A stretch of 53,205 bases of DNA from an uncultured Eubacteriales bacterium (GTDB taxonomy: Bacteria > Bacillota > Clostridia > Oscillospirales > Acutalibacteraceae). A program made the position numbers and the translations under genes. Positions 8,397 through 16,929 of this stretch are shown here, piece after piece (position 1 is the first letter of the stretch; the number at the start of each line of letters is the position of its first letter). The DNA lies in contig ONID01000001.1 of assembly GCA_900317765.1 (NCBI GenBank), forward strand, positions 1 to 53,205, in the 5' to 3' direction. The notes beneath the pieces were generated by a model, which saw nothing but the letters and a program-made list of their open reading frames with translations, was not told where the DNA came from and did no database searches.

Positions 8397-9149
8397 ATGG
8401 CGCTTATCAATGAATCATCTTACAGTTACTCTTGCAGCGTGGGAATGGATATGCTGAACGGTCATGGCTTTATGAAGCCAAGCGGATACCAATCGTTGAT
8501 TATCGATGTTGTCGGAAGACATCTCAGACAATTCAGTCTGGGAGTGGACGATCTGCTGCAAAAGGGAATGTCATGGGTTCTTGTTTCATCATCCGTGGAA
8601 ATTTACCGGCCCATCCGTTCCGAAATGACGCTCCAAGCCCGTACCTGGCACTCTGAACAGGACCGGCTGACCTTCCGCAGAGAGCTTTGCTTCACCGATA
8701 TGGAAGGGAAGCCCATCTTTAACGCCGCTACTTTTTCCGTGCTGATGAATATCAATGACCGGCGCATTATACGTCCCGACAAACTGGATTTTGAAATCGG
8801 TCAGGTCAACAGCGAATTGCTCATAGAATCCTCTCCCAAGCTTCGTGTCAAGTGTGAAATGCAGGAGTGTGACAGGCGAAAGATTTATCCGAGTTGTATA
8901 GACCGTTTGGGTCACACCAATAATTGCCGTTATCCCGAATTCGCCTATGACGCATTGACTGACAATGAGATTGCTTCTCTTGAAAGAATACACAGAATGG
9001 ACTTTTTTTACAAATCCGAATTAAAGCTTGGCGATACCTTCACTGTCAGACGAAACGCTGCCTTCGTCGAACACGGAGAGCTGATCATTGACGGAATCAA
9101 TGACGAAAACGGCAAACAGTCGTTTATCTGCCGCATGATTCTTGATTGA
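8397..9149 (+). CDS. Acyl-ACP thioesterase family protein
   Basis: A 250-residue double-hotdog protein of the acyl-ACP thioesterase family (PF01643). It would release free fatty acids from acyl carrier protein. The second hotdog holds the recognisable DRLGHTNNCRYPEFAYDAL segment, containing the Asn/His region used in this family. The first contains WVLVSSSVEIYRPI and the characteristic R-P-x-x-x-E pattern. GGAGGAA sits six bases before the ATG. It has its own promoter and is followed by a strong hairpin terminator, so it is monocistronic. Confidence 0.85.
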   Translation: MALINESSYSYSCSVGMDMLNGHGFMKPSGYQSLIIDVVGRHLRQFSLGVDDLLQKGMSWVLVSSSVEIYRPIRSEMTLQARTWHSEQDRLTFRRELCFTDMEGKPIFNAATFSVLMNINDRRIIRPDKLDFEIGQVNSELLIESSPKLRVKCEMQECDRRKIYPSCIDRLGHTNNCRYPEFAYDALTDNEIASLERIHRMDFFYKSELKLGDTFTVRRNAAFVEHGELIIDGINDENGKQSFICRMILD

Positions 9150-9171
9150 ACTATCAATCATCTTATAAAGA

Positions 9172-9219
9172 AAAAGTATCTGATAAGCGACTGATTATCG
9201 CGTTTTATCAGATACTTTT
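9172..9219 (+). terminator. Bidirectional intrinsic terminator
   Basis: An 11-bp stem GTATCTGATAA/TTATCAGATAC (9176-9186 with 9205-9215), extended by AAAA/TTTT, ends the thioesterase transcript. It can also serve the converging pentapeptide gene. Confidence 0.85.
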
Positions 9220-9248
9220 ATTACAATCTGTTATATTTATATATGATA

Positions 9249-9941
9249 TTAAAAATATTTCTTGTTTCCGGCTTGACCGAATGCAGGAGATCCGTTATCC
9301 TCCACTTTGACGCCCAGCAATCTGACAAGACCGATCGCCTGTGCTGAATCTATCGTCGCCCCGTGCAGTTCTCCTCCATTGAAGATAATTTTGTCCAGGC
9401 GGCTGCCTCTGAGATCTATGCCCGCCAAAGATGTTCCGGAGATATTCAGTTCGGTCAGATCGCACATGACAAATTCCGAATCCTTCATGCGGGAATTGTC
9501 AATGGCTGCACTTGTCAGATTGCAGCTGACAAATTTTGTCACCGTAATCTTTGTCTGGGAGAAATTCACTAAACGACAGTCGGTGGTTCTGATGAGCACA
9601 TTGTTCAGCACACCGTACGCAAGATTAAGACCTGTCAGCTTACTCTCGACGATCTCACAGCATGTAAATGTCCCTTGAGTCATATTCATAAATGAAAAAT
9701 CACAGTTTTTGAAGTAGCAGTTCGTAAAGGTGACTCCCTCAAAAAGGCAGTCACGAAAGCGGCAGTTCATAAAGACGCAGCCGGAAACCTCCACGCCGTT
9801 AATCGTGAGATTTCCCATATTTTCGCCGTCAAAGTAATATCCGTACACCACGTTTCTCTCGACATCGGCATTCACCAAAAGGTCAAGAGCAGATTCGTCC
9901 TTTTTAAGGTTCATATTAATCTGTGGCTTTTCTCTTTTCAT
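9249..9941 (-). CDS. Pentapeptide-repeat-like protein
   Basis: A 230-residue protein. From about residue 40 to 200 it follows a five-residue rhythm with a hydrophobic or aromatic centre and frequent Asn/Cys/Ser: CVFMN CRFRD CLFEG VTFTN CYFKN CDFSF, later DLTEL NISGT SLAGI DLRGS. This predicts a right-handed quadrilateral beta helix. Such proteins are usually of unknown role; a few (Qnr, MfpA) mimic DNA and protect gyrase. Nothing here shows that function. The start is ATG 9941 with GGAGGAAAG nine bases upstream, and a TTGAAT-17-TATAAT promoter is at 9991-10019. Confidence 0.8.
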   Translation of the reverse strand: MKREKPQINMNLKKDESALDLLVNADVERNVVYGYYFDGENMGNLTINGVEVSGCVFMNCRFRDCLFEGVTFTNCYFKNCDFSFMNMTQGTFTCCEIVESKLTGLNLAYGVLNNVLIRTTDCRLVNFSQTKITVTKFVSCNLTSAAIDNSRMKDSEFVMCDLTELNISGTSLAGIDLRGSRLDKIIFNGGELHGATIDSAQAIGLVRLLGVKVEDNGSPAFGQAGNKKYF

Positions 9942-9990
9942 AGTGATTTCTTTCCTCCATGTCATTTTTATAATTTATTAAATATTCTGT

Positions 9991-10019
9991 ATTATAGCAG
10001 ATATTTTTGAAAAATTCAA
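9991..10019 (-). promoter_or_regulatory. Promoter of the pentapeptide gene
   Basis: On the minus strand TTGAAT (10014-10019), 17 bp, TATAAT (9991-9996). Confidence 0.65.
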
Positions 10020-10055
10020 TTCTGTTTTTTTATTTCAGATAACATTTTTAAGTCA

Positions 10056-10084
10056 TTGACAAATGCTGCATGACATACTAATAT
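10056..10084 (+). promoter_or_regulatory. Promoter of the small lipoprotein gene
   Basis: TTGACA (10056-10061), 17 bp, TAATAT (10079-10084), about 40 bp before the start. Confidence 0.65.
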
Positions 10085-10122
10085 AATAATTGACTACGTT
10101 ACACAAGGAAGGTAATGCAACC

Positions 10123-10461
10123 ATGAAAAACATCATCTGCCGGTTTGCGCTCTTCATCGCCACTGCTGCCGCACTTCTCGCTTTGCTCTGTTCGTGCGGT
10201 TCCGAGCTGGACGGAACATGGCGATCCTGCGAAGACGAGGACACACGCATAAAAATTTCAGGCGAAAAGGTTAAGATTACCTATGACGACTTTCGCATTG
10301 ACGGTACATACGAGCTGGATGAAGAAGGAAATATCATTTTTCACCTTACCGACAAAAGCGGCAACAAATATAAAATTGAAGCGAAAATCTCTACCGACCA
10401 AAAGTACAAGAAAATGACGTTGACCAATGCAAAGGGAGATTCTGAGGTATTTGAAAAATAA
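10123..10461 (+). CDS. Small lipoprotein with a G-x-W beta domain
   Basis: A 112-residue exported lipoprotein. The signal peptide (about residues 1-22) ends in the lipobox LCSC. The mature part begins LDGTWRS and continues as alternating polar/hydrophobic strands, with an IDGTYELDEEGNIIFHL turn. This lipocalin-like pattern recurs in membrane proteins at 13.4-14.9 kb and 20.4-23.6 kb. ATG 10123 is supported by GGAAGG nine bases upstream. Function unknown. Confidence 0.75.
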   Translation: MKNIICRFALFIATAAALLALLCSCGSELDGTWRSCEDEDTRIKISGEKVKITYDDFRIDGTYELDEEGNIIFHLTDKSGNKYKIEAKISTDQKYKKMTLTNAKGDSEVFEK

Positions 10462-10495
10462 ACCAATGCTCAATCTATTGCATAATTTGAATTGT

Positions 10496-10546
10496 AAATA
10501 TTACAAACAGTCATTTTAATATTACTATCAACTATTTGTAATATTT
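10496..10546. repeat. 12-bp inverted repeat between convergent genes
   Basis: AAATATTACAAA (10496-10507) and TTTGTAATATTT (10535-10546) are perfect inverted copies with a 27-base spacer, lying between the lipoprotein and glycosylase stop codons. It may act as a weak AT-rich bidirectional terminator. Confidence 0.5.
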
Positions 10547-10548
10547 TA

Positions 10549-11403
10549 TTAGCTTTTCTTTTCAAACCGTTCGGGATGACGCCGAATGTATTCAAAGATG
10601 TATTGCTGTGCCACTCCCGCGTATTCGCTTCCGATTAACGCCGTTCCCCCGACAAATTCGGTTTCCATTGCACGTCGGATCCACACATCCACAGGGAAGC
10701 ACTCCAACCTGCCAAAGCCGTACAGCAAAGCGCATTCGGCAACCTTCGGGCCAACGCCTTTCAGTGAAAGCAGCATTTTTCGTGCCTCGTCAATCGGGGC
10801 ATTTTTTATGTAATCAAAGTCAAATTCTCCGTCCGCGACACGCCTTGACAATTCTGTCAGATAGGCTGCGCGGTAACCGCACCCCAATTGCTTGAAGGTT
10901 TCCTCAGACACCTCCGACAACGCCTGTGGTGTCGGAAATGCGTGTCCGTCGGCCTCCTCACGGGCCAGTTGGGCATTTGCGGCAGACTCTCCGTAAAGAA
11001 GACACAGCCTTGAAACAATTCCCCTTATCCGAGGAATATTGTTATTCTGCGAAATGACAAATGAGCACAGCGCCTCCCACGGTTCCTGCGCTAAAATATG
11101 TACGCCCACGGCATATTCCGCACTGTCAGCAAGTCTCGGCTCTTTTTCAGTGACTATGCGGCTTATCTCATCGTAATCACGGTCCAAATCGAGATATTGG
11201 CGCCAGATTGTCTCGTAATCCGATTGATCGGCACCGTGTATGGTCAGTCCGTCACCCTTCTGTTCCATCTCAACATACCTACCGAAAGCCGTTCCGCACA
11301 ATCTTCCTTCGTGTTCTGTCCACCTGAAACATTGACCGCTGGTCAGCGTATCGGCAACCGAGAATTTTTTGTGCCTGATTGTAGTGCAATATTTCGGTTC
11401 CAA
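10549..11403 (-). CDS. 8-oxoguanine DNA glycosylase (OGG family)
   Basis: A 284-residue base-excision repair enzyme that removes 8-oxoguanine and nicks the abasic site. The N-terminal OGG domain carries the SGQCFRW signature. The helix-hairpin-helix GPD core has LKGVGPKVAECALL with the catalytic lysine (Lys220 from this start) and PVDVW with the catalytic aspartate (Asp239). The start is uncertain. TTG 11403 has AGGAG ten bases upstream and gives a normal N-terminus. An ATG at 11466 extends the frame by 21 residues but has no Shine-Dalgarno site. A TTGAAC-17-TATAAT promoter is at 11529-11557. Confidence 0.88.
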   Translation of the reverse strand: MEPKYCTTIRHKKFSVADTLTSGQCFRWTEHEGRLCGTAFGRYVEMEQKGDGLTIHGADQSDYETIWRQYLDLDRDYDEISRIVTEKEPRLADSAEYAVGVHILAQEPWEALCSFVISQNNNIPRIRGIVSRLCLLYGESAANAQLAREEADGHAFPTPQALSEVSEETFKQLGCGYRAAYLTELSRRVADGEFDFDYIKNAPIDEARKMLLSLKGVGPKVAECALLYGFGRLECFPVDVWIRRAMETEFVGGTALIGSEYAGVAQQYIFEYIRRHPERFEKKS

Positions 11404-11528
11404 TTTCCTATTTCTCCTTTTTCCTTCACATCTATGACAATATACAATCTGTAATATTTCTTTCATAAAAATGCCAATAGTAAATCATATTTGTAATATT
11501 CCAGTTCTGTTTGCACCGGAACAAAAGT

Positions 11529-11557
11529 ATTATATCACACTAATCCTATCTGTTCAA
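11529..11557 (-). promoter_or_regulatory. Promoter of the OGG gene
   Basis: On the minus strand TTGAAC (11552-11557), 17 bp, TATAAT (11529-11534). Confidence 0.65.
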
Positions 11558-11629
11558 CAATATATAAACAATTGCACACAAATATTTAATTGCTCTTTGC
11601 GGAGAAATATGATATAATAGTTGTTAACG

Positions 11630-11649
11630 GCAATATACTATTATATTGC
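11630..11649. repeat. Short inverted repeat after the M14 gene
   Basis: GCAATATA and TATATTGC (11630-11637, 11642-11649) form an 8-bp stem with a four-base loop, 22 bases past the carboxypeptidase stop. No T-run follows it on the minus strand, so a terminator role is doubtful. Confidence 0.35.
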
Positions 11650-11671
11650 TTTATTGCAGAAACTTTCATTT

Positions 11672-12595
11672 TCAGATGGCTATTCCCAGAACCAGCATTT
11701 CCGCAAGACGGTTGTAGAGAAAGAGAAAGCTCTGCATCGGAAGCGGGCTTCTGCCCTTGCCTATTTCCACCGTGAATGCGGGTGCGTGATACCTCTCCAT
11801 GAACCAATCCTTCAGTCCCGCTGCACTGGCACTCCGATCAGGTTCACTCAGAGAATACCCCGAGGACATCGAAAGTATCTTCGCCATGATATGCGCACGA
11901 GGCGGCGTAAAAGTACGGTAGCTCCAGTATATCTCCTCTCCGGCAGAGTGAAAGGCGATAAGATGACGGAATTTTTCCTTTTCGCAAAAGGCTGTCACCG
12001 CCTGTGTTTCAGGTTCGCTGACGGGATATTCTCCTGTCCATCCATCCGGTGACGGACCGGTTATTCCCCTTTCCATGGCGATCGAACGCATTTCATCCCA
12101 TCCGGAATCGAAATTGCGGTTTAAATCTACGCCTCTTGCATTGGCCTTCCAACGGCAGCTATAGTCCCTGTCTGTGACACGCTCTGTCAGTTCCTCGCTG
12201 AGAAATGCCCTCAGTCCGGGAATGTCGCCTCCGTGCAGGGAAATGTCGATGCCGTCAGGATTCAGAGCAGGAATAACCGTCAGTCCGCCTGTAGACAGAA
12301 GCTTATTGATATCCATGTCACAAATTCTCCTGCCGCTCCTGTATGCCGATAACAGTTCCTCTGTAAAATACATAAGCAGCAGTGAAGTGATCCATTCTCT
12401 GCCGTGAACGCCGCCGCAGTACAGCACCTTTCTTTGTTGGTTGCCGATGTGAAGAGCATATATCTCACGCCCGAGCAGACTGCATCCTATGGAAGTGGTT
12501 TTAATCAATCCGCGATAGTTTTCAGATAGTTTTTCAACCCATTCTTTTATCCGAGCACTGTCCGGCGGCTGGATTTTCACAGTTTTTTGATGCAT
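11672..12595 (-). CDS. M14 family zinc carboxypeptidase
   Basis: A 307-residue metallocarboxypeptidase. Zinc ligands are His64 and Glu67 in GGVHGREW and His216 in LIAFHSAGEE. The substrate-binding NPDG and GVDLNRNF segments precede the third ligand, and Glu277 in FTVEIGKG is the catalytic base. In Clostridia such enzymes often act on peptidoglycan stem peptides (gamma-D-glutamyl-meso-diaminopimelate peptidase-like). No signal peptide is visible, so it may work in the cytoplasm on recycled muropeptides. ATG 12595 follows a GGGGGC site. Confidence 0.88.
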   Translation of the reverse strand: MHQKTVKIQPPDSARIKEWVEKLSENYRGLIKTTSIGCSLLGREIYALHIGNQQRKVLYCGGVHGREWITSLLLMYFTEELLSAYRSGRRICDMDINKLLSTGGLTVIPALNPDGIDISLHGGDIPGLRAFLSEELTERVTDRDYSCRWKANARGVDLNRNFDSGWDEMRSIAMERGITGPSPDGWTGEYPVSEPETQAVTAFCEKEKFRHLIAFHSAGEEIYWSYRTFTPPRAHIMAKILSMSSGYSLSEPDRSASAAGLKDWFMERYHAPAFTVEIGKGRSPLPMQSFLFLYNRLAEMLVLGIAI

Positions 12596-12719
12596 TTGCT
12601 TTGCCCCCTTTTTTGATCATGTTAATCAATCCATGTACAATAGTATTACGGTTGCTTTTATTTCATAACACGAATAAATCCTTTTATGAATTTTATATAT
12701 TAAAAAGGAGTATAAATCA

Positions 12720-13286
12720 ATGGAAACTTCAACCAATCACAATTATGACAAGTTAAAAGAAAAAACTCTCACCCAGACCTATCACTTCAAAGGAAGAATA
12801 ATTAATCTCCGTGTGGATGATGTGGAACTATCCGATGGAAGCACCTCCATCAGAGAAATCATAGAGCATCCGGGAGGAGTCTGTGTTGCCGCACTTACTC
12901 CCGACGGCAAACTTCCTTTCGTGAAGCAATTCAGATACCCGTATTTGGAGATAGTCACTGAACTTCCAGCCGGCAAGCTGGAAAAGGGTGAGGATCCTCT
13001 CGAAGCGGTCAAGCGGGAACTTGCCGAGGAAGTCGGCGCCCATGGAAAAAACTGGCGCAGCATGGGAAATCTCTATCCTTCCCCCGGATACTGCGGCGAG
13101 ATAATCCGTCTTTTTGCGTGTGATATAGATATATCCGGAGAAAGTCATCCCGACGACGGTGAATTTTTGGAAGTGGAATATATTTCCCTCGAAAAAGCCG
13201 TGGAAATGGTGCTGGCAGGTGAGCTTCCGGACGCAAAAACACAGACGCTTGTGCTGAAGCTCATGGCGGAAAGAGCAGGCAAGTGA
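12720..13286 (+). CDS. Nudix hydrolase, ADP-ribose pyrophosphatase type
   Basis: A 188-residue cytoplasmic pyrophosphohydrolase. The Nudix box runs from Gly85 to about Ala107 (GKLEKGEDPLEAVKRELAEE), with all glutamates of the GX5EX7REUXEEXGU pattern present. The preceding VKQFRYP and ELPAGK segments are typical of ADP-ribose pyrophosphatases. It likely hydrolyses ADP-ribose to AMP and ribose-5-phosphate. AAAAAGGAG precedes the ATG at a normal distance. It stands alone between a minus-strand peptidase and the accessory membrane-protein block. Confidence 0.88.
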   Translation: METSTNHNYDKLKEKTLTQTYHFKGRIINLRVDDVELSDGSTSIREIIEHPGGVCVAALTPDGKLPFVKQFRYPYLEIVTELPAGKLEKGEDPLEAVKRELAEEVGAHGKNWRSMGNLYPSPGYCGEIIRLFACDIDISGESHPDDGEFLEVEYISLEKAVEMVLAGELPDAKTQTLVLKLMAERAGK

Positions 13287-13347
13287 TTTATTCCTGATTC
13301 TTGAATTTCAAATTCAGATTACATGATAATTTGTAACTCTAAATGTA

Positions 13348-13376
13348 TTGAAATTACTGTCATTTTAAGTTATAAT
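13348..13376 (+). promoter_or_regulatory. Promoter of the repeat-rich membrane protein gene
   Basis: TTGAAA (13348-13353), 17 bp, TATAAT (13371-13376). Confidence 0.65.
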
Positions 13377-13442
13377 AATATGAGTTCATTTTACAATTTA
13401 TAAAATATACCCACTCAGAAAAAAGGAAACGGTGAACATTCA

Positions 13443-14987
13443 TTGAACAATGGCTACAACGGTCGCAACCGAAATAACCGCTATCCCACTGAAAACCGAA
13501 ATCGCCAAAGTGGTTATTCACAGAGTGGAAACTATCGCTATCCAAACAGCCCTTCTGACGGTTACCCCAGAGGCAGAAGCACGCGCTATCCCGGCAATCC
13601 TTCTGACGGTTATTCCAGGGAAAGAAACACACGATATACAGACAGTTATCCTTCCGGCGGTTATTCAGGGAGCAAAAGTACACGTTATACAGACGATTAT
13701 CCTTCCCACAACTCTTCAAGTGACAGAAGACCACGGTATCCGGATAATTCTTCTTACGACGATTACTATGGAAACAGAAACACACGTCGTCCAAACAGTC
13801 CTTCTTCCTCTGGTCATTCAAGAGGCAGAAGCAATTTCTATTCGGAAGACTATTACGAAGACAGCTATTCCGAAAGAAACAGGACAAACTATGCTCAAAG
13901 GAAAAGAGCAGACCAATCTGGTACACTGCGCTCCGGTTCTGTGAGAAATCATTCGGTGACACGTCCTTCAAGGGACAGGGGGCAATCTTATTATAACGCT
14001 TACAGCTCAAAGAACTCCGATGAAGAAAAGCTGCCGATCTCAGTCTTTATTGGAATAGGCGTTACCGCAATAGCTGTCGTTACTCTGATTATTTCCATTT
14101 CTGTGAGCAGCAATAAAATGAGGAACCGCAGTCAGACATACGACGACAATCTTACATCTCAGACTGAAGTAACCAGCACTGCCATCATTGACATTGAGGA
14201 TGAAGACGAGTCGGACGAAACCGAGAATACGGTCTCGTCAACCCCAAAAACAGAAAGTTTTATAGGCGTATGGTACAAGTCAGGAGTCGAAGAATCACAA
14301 AAATCTGTATTTACAGTCACCATGCAATACAATGACAGCTTTGAATTTCGTCTGGAAATATGGAATGGAAAAGAAAGTGCAGCCATAAGCGGAACCGCAT
14401 TTTACACTGACGAAACTCATGCCGATTACTCTCCAAAAAAGAATGTCAAACTCTCCTTCGAACGAGGCTCCGGTTTCGTTAATATCACGCACACCGGCAG
14501 TAATTCTTCGTTCGGCATTGGTAAAAACTATTCAATTGACGGCAAATTCACCGAATCGGAGCAGGAATATTCTGTGGAAAGCGAAACATCATCAGATACG
14601 GCTGTCAGCTATGACTACAATATATATAAATCTGATGCCGTTGTCAAGGCTTTGTCAAACACGCTTAGTACCGAAGACTATGAGCTCTATAAGGAAATGA
14701 TGAAAAAGGGACTTAAATCTCCCATTGACTATGAACGCACAAAGGACAAAAACGGCAAGCTGGTCAATGTTGACGCTGAGTTGAACGCTGTGAAATACTA
14801 TGCTCATCTGAACAGCAAGGGCTACGATATGATATTCATCTGTTCCGAAGACGCAAAAATCTATGTATTGTTTTATAACAGTGAGGAAGTCATCTATTGT
14901 ACCAACGACAAAAAATACTCATCCAAAATGCCGGCTTCATTCCAGGCGGTTGCAAAAGCAAAGGGCATTGAGCCCACTTACAGATAA
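13443..14987 (+). CDS. Single-pass membrane protein with Arg/Tyr/Ser repeat region and G-x-W ectodomain
   Basis: A 514-residue protein of unknown function. The first ~190 residues are low complexity and basic, built from imperfect units of roughly 19-21 residues such as NPSDGYSRERNTRYTDSYP. One membrane segment follows (PISVFIGIGVTAIAVVTLII, about residues 200-219), then an acidic linker. A beta-rich domain begins FIGVWYKSG and resembles the small G-x-W domains of nearby proteins; a second C-terminal domain follows. The basic head would be cytoplasmic. The start is TTG 13443; the GTG at 13432 runs into a stop after four codons. It probably forms an operon with the next two genes. Confidence 0.75.
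   Translation: MNNGYNGRNRNNRYPTENRNRQSGYSQSGNYRYPNSPSDGYPRGRSTRYPGNPSDGYSRERNTRYTDSYPSGGYSGSKSTRYTDDYPSHNSSSDRRPRYPDNSSYDDYYGNRNTRRPNSPSSSGHSRGRSNFYSEDYYEDSYSERNRTNYAQRKRADQSGTLRSGSVRNHSVTRPSRDRGQSYYNAYSSKNSDEEKLPISVFIGIGVTAIAVVTLIISISVSSNKMRNRSQTYDDNLTSQTEVTSTAIIDIEDEDESDETENTVSSTPKTESFIGVWYKSGVEESQKSVFTVTMQYNDSFEFRLEIWNGKESAAISGTAFYTDETHADYSPKKNVKLSFERGSGFVNITHTGSNSSFGIGKNYSIDGKFTESEQEYSVESETSSDTAVSYDYNIYKSDAVVKALSNTLSTEDYELYKEMMKKGLKSPIDYERTKDKNGKLVNVDAELNAVKYYAHLNSKGYDMIFICSEDAKIYVLFYNSEEVIYCTNDKKYSSKMPASFQAVAKAKGIEPTYR
13530..13860 (+). repeat. Degenerate tandem repeats inside the membrane protein gene
   Basis: The segment is made of imperfect ~60-bp units with recurring CCTTCTGACGGTTA, ACACG-C-ATAC and GGAAACACACG-like words. 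It encodes the Pro-Ser-Asp-Gly-Tyr/Arg-Tyr repeats of the host protein. The periodicity also keeps the +1 frame open. Confidence 0.6.
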
Positions 14988-15015
14988 TACTCAGGCTCGG
15001 AAAGGGTGCAAAAAC

Positions 15016-15750
15016 ATGAGCACATTCAACCTGCTAATCATACTCCTATTTATTCTGCTTTTCGGAGCAAGGCTCTTCATGTACTGCGTCAATATTGAAA
15101 TGAAGCGTGTTTCCGAGATTATTACGCTGATACTGATGCTTATGGTTATTTCAGAGATCATCCTTGCAATTTTTGAATTTCCCGCAGCACTTATTGACGG
15201 AATACTGTTTGTATGTATGGGAAATAAAGCTATTGCCATTGGCTGTGGTATTGTTATTTTGATAGTATTTGTTTTTATCTTTATCATCATATACCCGAAA
15301 ATAAAGTGGAGCAGAATACTGTCGTTTTCCCCTATAAAATACGCCATCATAGGATTTTTGCTTATATTGACAACCATTTACACCGAATTGTTCAATGGAA
15401 GCTATTCATTCAAGAATCTGAGCGAATACAATGAATTCAAAGCTGAGTTTTCACAGTATGATGCGCACTTCTGGCCAACAAAATATATACGTGAAGTTGA
15501 TGATAACGGCAGAGATATTCTCACCAAAACGTCCGTCTATCCCTGGGATGTATCCATTTCGGACGGGAAACAGTTTGCCTACAAAGTGGTCACTTTTTAC
15601 AATGACAGCGAGCTTTCTGATAAACCGACACTGTACTATTATCCATTCACCTACAATACCTATGCGGGCGTTGATCCTAAACCGGTGCTCAAATCTGATG
15701 CAGTTTCATCAAGTGATCTTGTTCAAGTGAGCGATTCTGATTCAAATTAA
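15016..15750 (+). CDS. Multi-pass membrane protein of unknown function
   Basis: A 244-residue protein with about four hydrophobic segments in the first 125 residues, then a soluble C-terminal domain ending in a Ser/Asp-rich tail ([14 protein letters not shown]). ATG 15016 follows GGAAAGGGTG; the longer open frame overlaps the upstream gene and is rejected. I do not recognise the family. It lies 28 bases after the repeat-rich membrane protein gene and 19 before the SEC-C gene, so all three are probably co-transcribed. Confidence 0.7.
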   Translation: MSTFNLLIILLFILLFGARLFMYCVNIEMKRVSEIITLILMLMVISEIILAIFEFPAALIDGILFVCMGNKAIAIGCGIVILIVFVFIFIIIYPKIKWSRILSFSPIKYAIIGFLLILTTIYTELFNGSYSFKNLSEYNEFKAEFSQYDAHFWPTKYIREVDDNGRDILTKTSVYPWDVSISDGKQFAYKVVTFYNDSELSDKPTLYYYPFTYNTYAGVDPKPVLKSDAVSSSDLVQVSDSDSN

Positions 15751-15769
15751 CAGAAAGGACTGTTATGAT

Positions 15770-16879
15770 TTGTCCGAAAAAAATTTCATTACAGGCAAAA
15801 CAAAAGATCTATTTCTTGCTCAGTTACTTGAAAACAGCAAAAAACTCCGAATAAAATCTATCGCCGAGCGTTACGGTATCAGATTACCGGATAAATACAC
15901 CAAGCAACAGATGATCGACGCCACGCTTCCGGCAATTGAAGCACATTTTGGTACCAAGCTGAAGCAATATTCTATTGACGATTTTTCCGTTGTATTGGAA
16001 TGCTTTGCAGATCATGAGTTTTCGGAGCAATCCGTCGAGAGGATAATGGCTTCTGCGCCTTTTTCTGACGGAGCCATCTATATAATGGCAAGAGACAAAA
16101 ATGGCAGCTACTGTGCGGGTGTGCCGCATGAACTTGCCGGTAAGCTCATGATGAGCTGTGTCACCAGCTGCTTTGATGACAGGGAAGATGAGCTTCTGAG
16201 ATGCGCAAAAGCCTGTTCGACGATATACGGGAAGTTCACAGCGACGATGCTCGCGGACTGCGCAAACAATGCATTTTCACTCGATATCACTCCGCAACAG
16301 GCAGAGGCTTTTCTTACATCCACCAACACGGATGTATTTACATATCAGGATGGAATAGCTGTAAGCCAGTCACCCGTTTCATTTGAACTACTGCCTGTCG
16401 TTTCTGGGTCAGCCTATTACATGCCGACCCGAAAGGAAATTGATTCATATGCGACCTATGGTGCAGATACAAGTGATTATTATTTCCGTCAGATCATCAA
16501 CCTGATCTTCAACAATGCCGGAACGACATATGATATTGCCGGAAAACTGTTACGTGACATTTCTTTATGGTGTACCGATCACAGTCATTTCGGTGTGATT
16601 GTGGAAAAAATAAATCAATCAAAACTGAATTTATCAACCGAAAAATTCAATTTTCTTCTCGGTATGATCGGTGAGCTTAACAGCCATTCGCGCAAGCCCT
16701 GTTTAAAAGGACACAGACCGGATGAGGTGGACGGATATCCATTGCCCGCCATTCCTGAAGTATTCATCACGTCCGAAAAACCGACTCCTGTCAAGGTGGA
16801 ACAAAAAGTGGGCAGAAATGATCCTTGTCCTTGCGGAAGCGGCAAAAAATATAAGAAATGCTGCGGTAAAAACAAATAG
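15770..16879 (+). CDS. SEC-C metal-binding motif protein
   Basis: A 369-residue cytoplasmic protein whose C-terminus is a clear SEC-C zinc motif ([19 protein letters not shown]), as found at the end of SecA and of many unrelated proteins. The N-terminal ~100 residues are helical and resemble a SAP/Rho-N-like fold ([20 protein letters not shown]); this is only a resemblance. The middle is unrecognised. The start is TTG 15770 with AAAGGA ten bases upstream; the ATG at 15765 is out of frame. A strong terminator follows. Confidence 0.75.
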   Translation: MSEKNFITGKTKDLFLAQLLENSKKLRIKSIAERYGIRLPDKYTKQQMIDATLPAIEAHFGTKLKQYSIDDFSVVLECFADHEFSEQSVERIMASAPFSDGAIYIMARDKNGSYCAGVPHELAGKLMMSCVTSCFDDREDELLRCAKACSTIYGKFTATMLADCANNAFSLDITPQQAEAFLTSTNTDVFTYQDGIAVSQSPVSFELLPVVSGSAYYMPTRKEIDSYATYGADTSDYYFRQIINLIFNNAGTTYDIAGKLLRDISLWCTDHSHFGVIVEKINQSKLNLSTEKFNFLLGMIGELNSHSRKPCLKGHRPDEVDGYPLPAIPEVFITSEKPTPVKVEQKVGRNDPCPCGSGKKYKKCCGKNK

Positions 16880-16887
16880 ACACAAAA

Positions 16888-16920
16888 AACACCCTGATTT
16901 CATTCTCAGGGTGTTTTCAT
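16888..16920 (+). terminator. Bidirectional intrinsic terminator
   Basis: A 10-bp stem AACACCCTGA/TCAGGGTGTT (16888-16897 with 16906-16915) is flanked by an A-run on the left and T-rich sequence on the right. It lies between the converging SEC-C gene and the gene ending at 16930. Confidence 0.85.
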
Positions 16921-16929
16921 TTTATTATA

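Noticed and set aside
9249..9941. Qnr/MfpA gyrase-protection protein
   Set aside because: The pentapeptide fold is shared by many proteins; no diagnostic Qnr loop features are visible and gyrase genes are over 30 kb away.
13530..13860. CRISPR-like array
   Set aside because: The units are imperfect, have no unique spacers and keep a continuous reading frame, so they are coding repeats.
13450..13944. 164-codon +1 frame inside the repeat gene
   Set aside because: It has no ribosome-binding site; it stays open only because of the repeat periodicity. Kept as an observation, not a gene.
13360..14010. 216-codon minus-strand Cys/Asn-rich frame
   Set aside because: Its repetitive composition mirrors the repeats of the real plus-strand gene, and it covers that gene's promoter.
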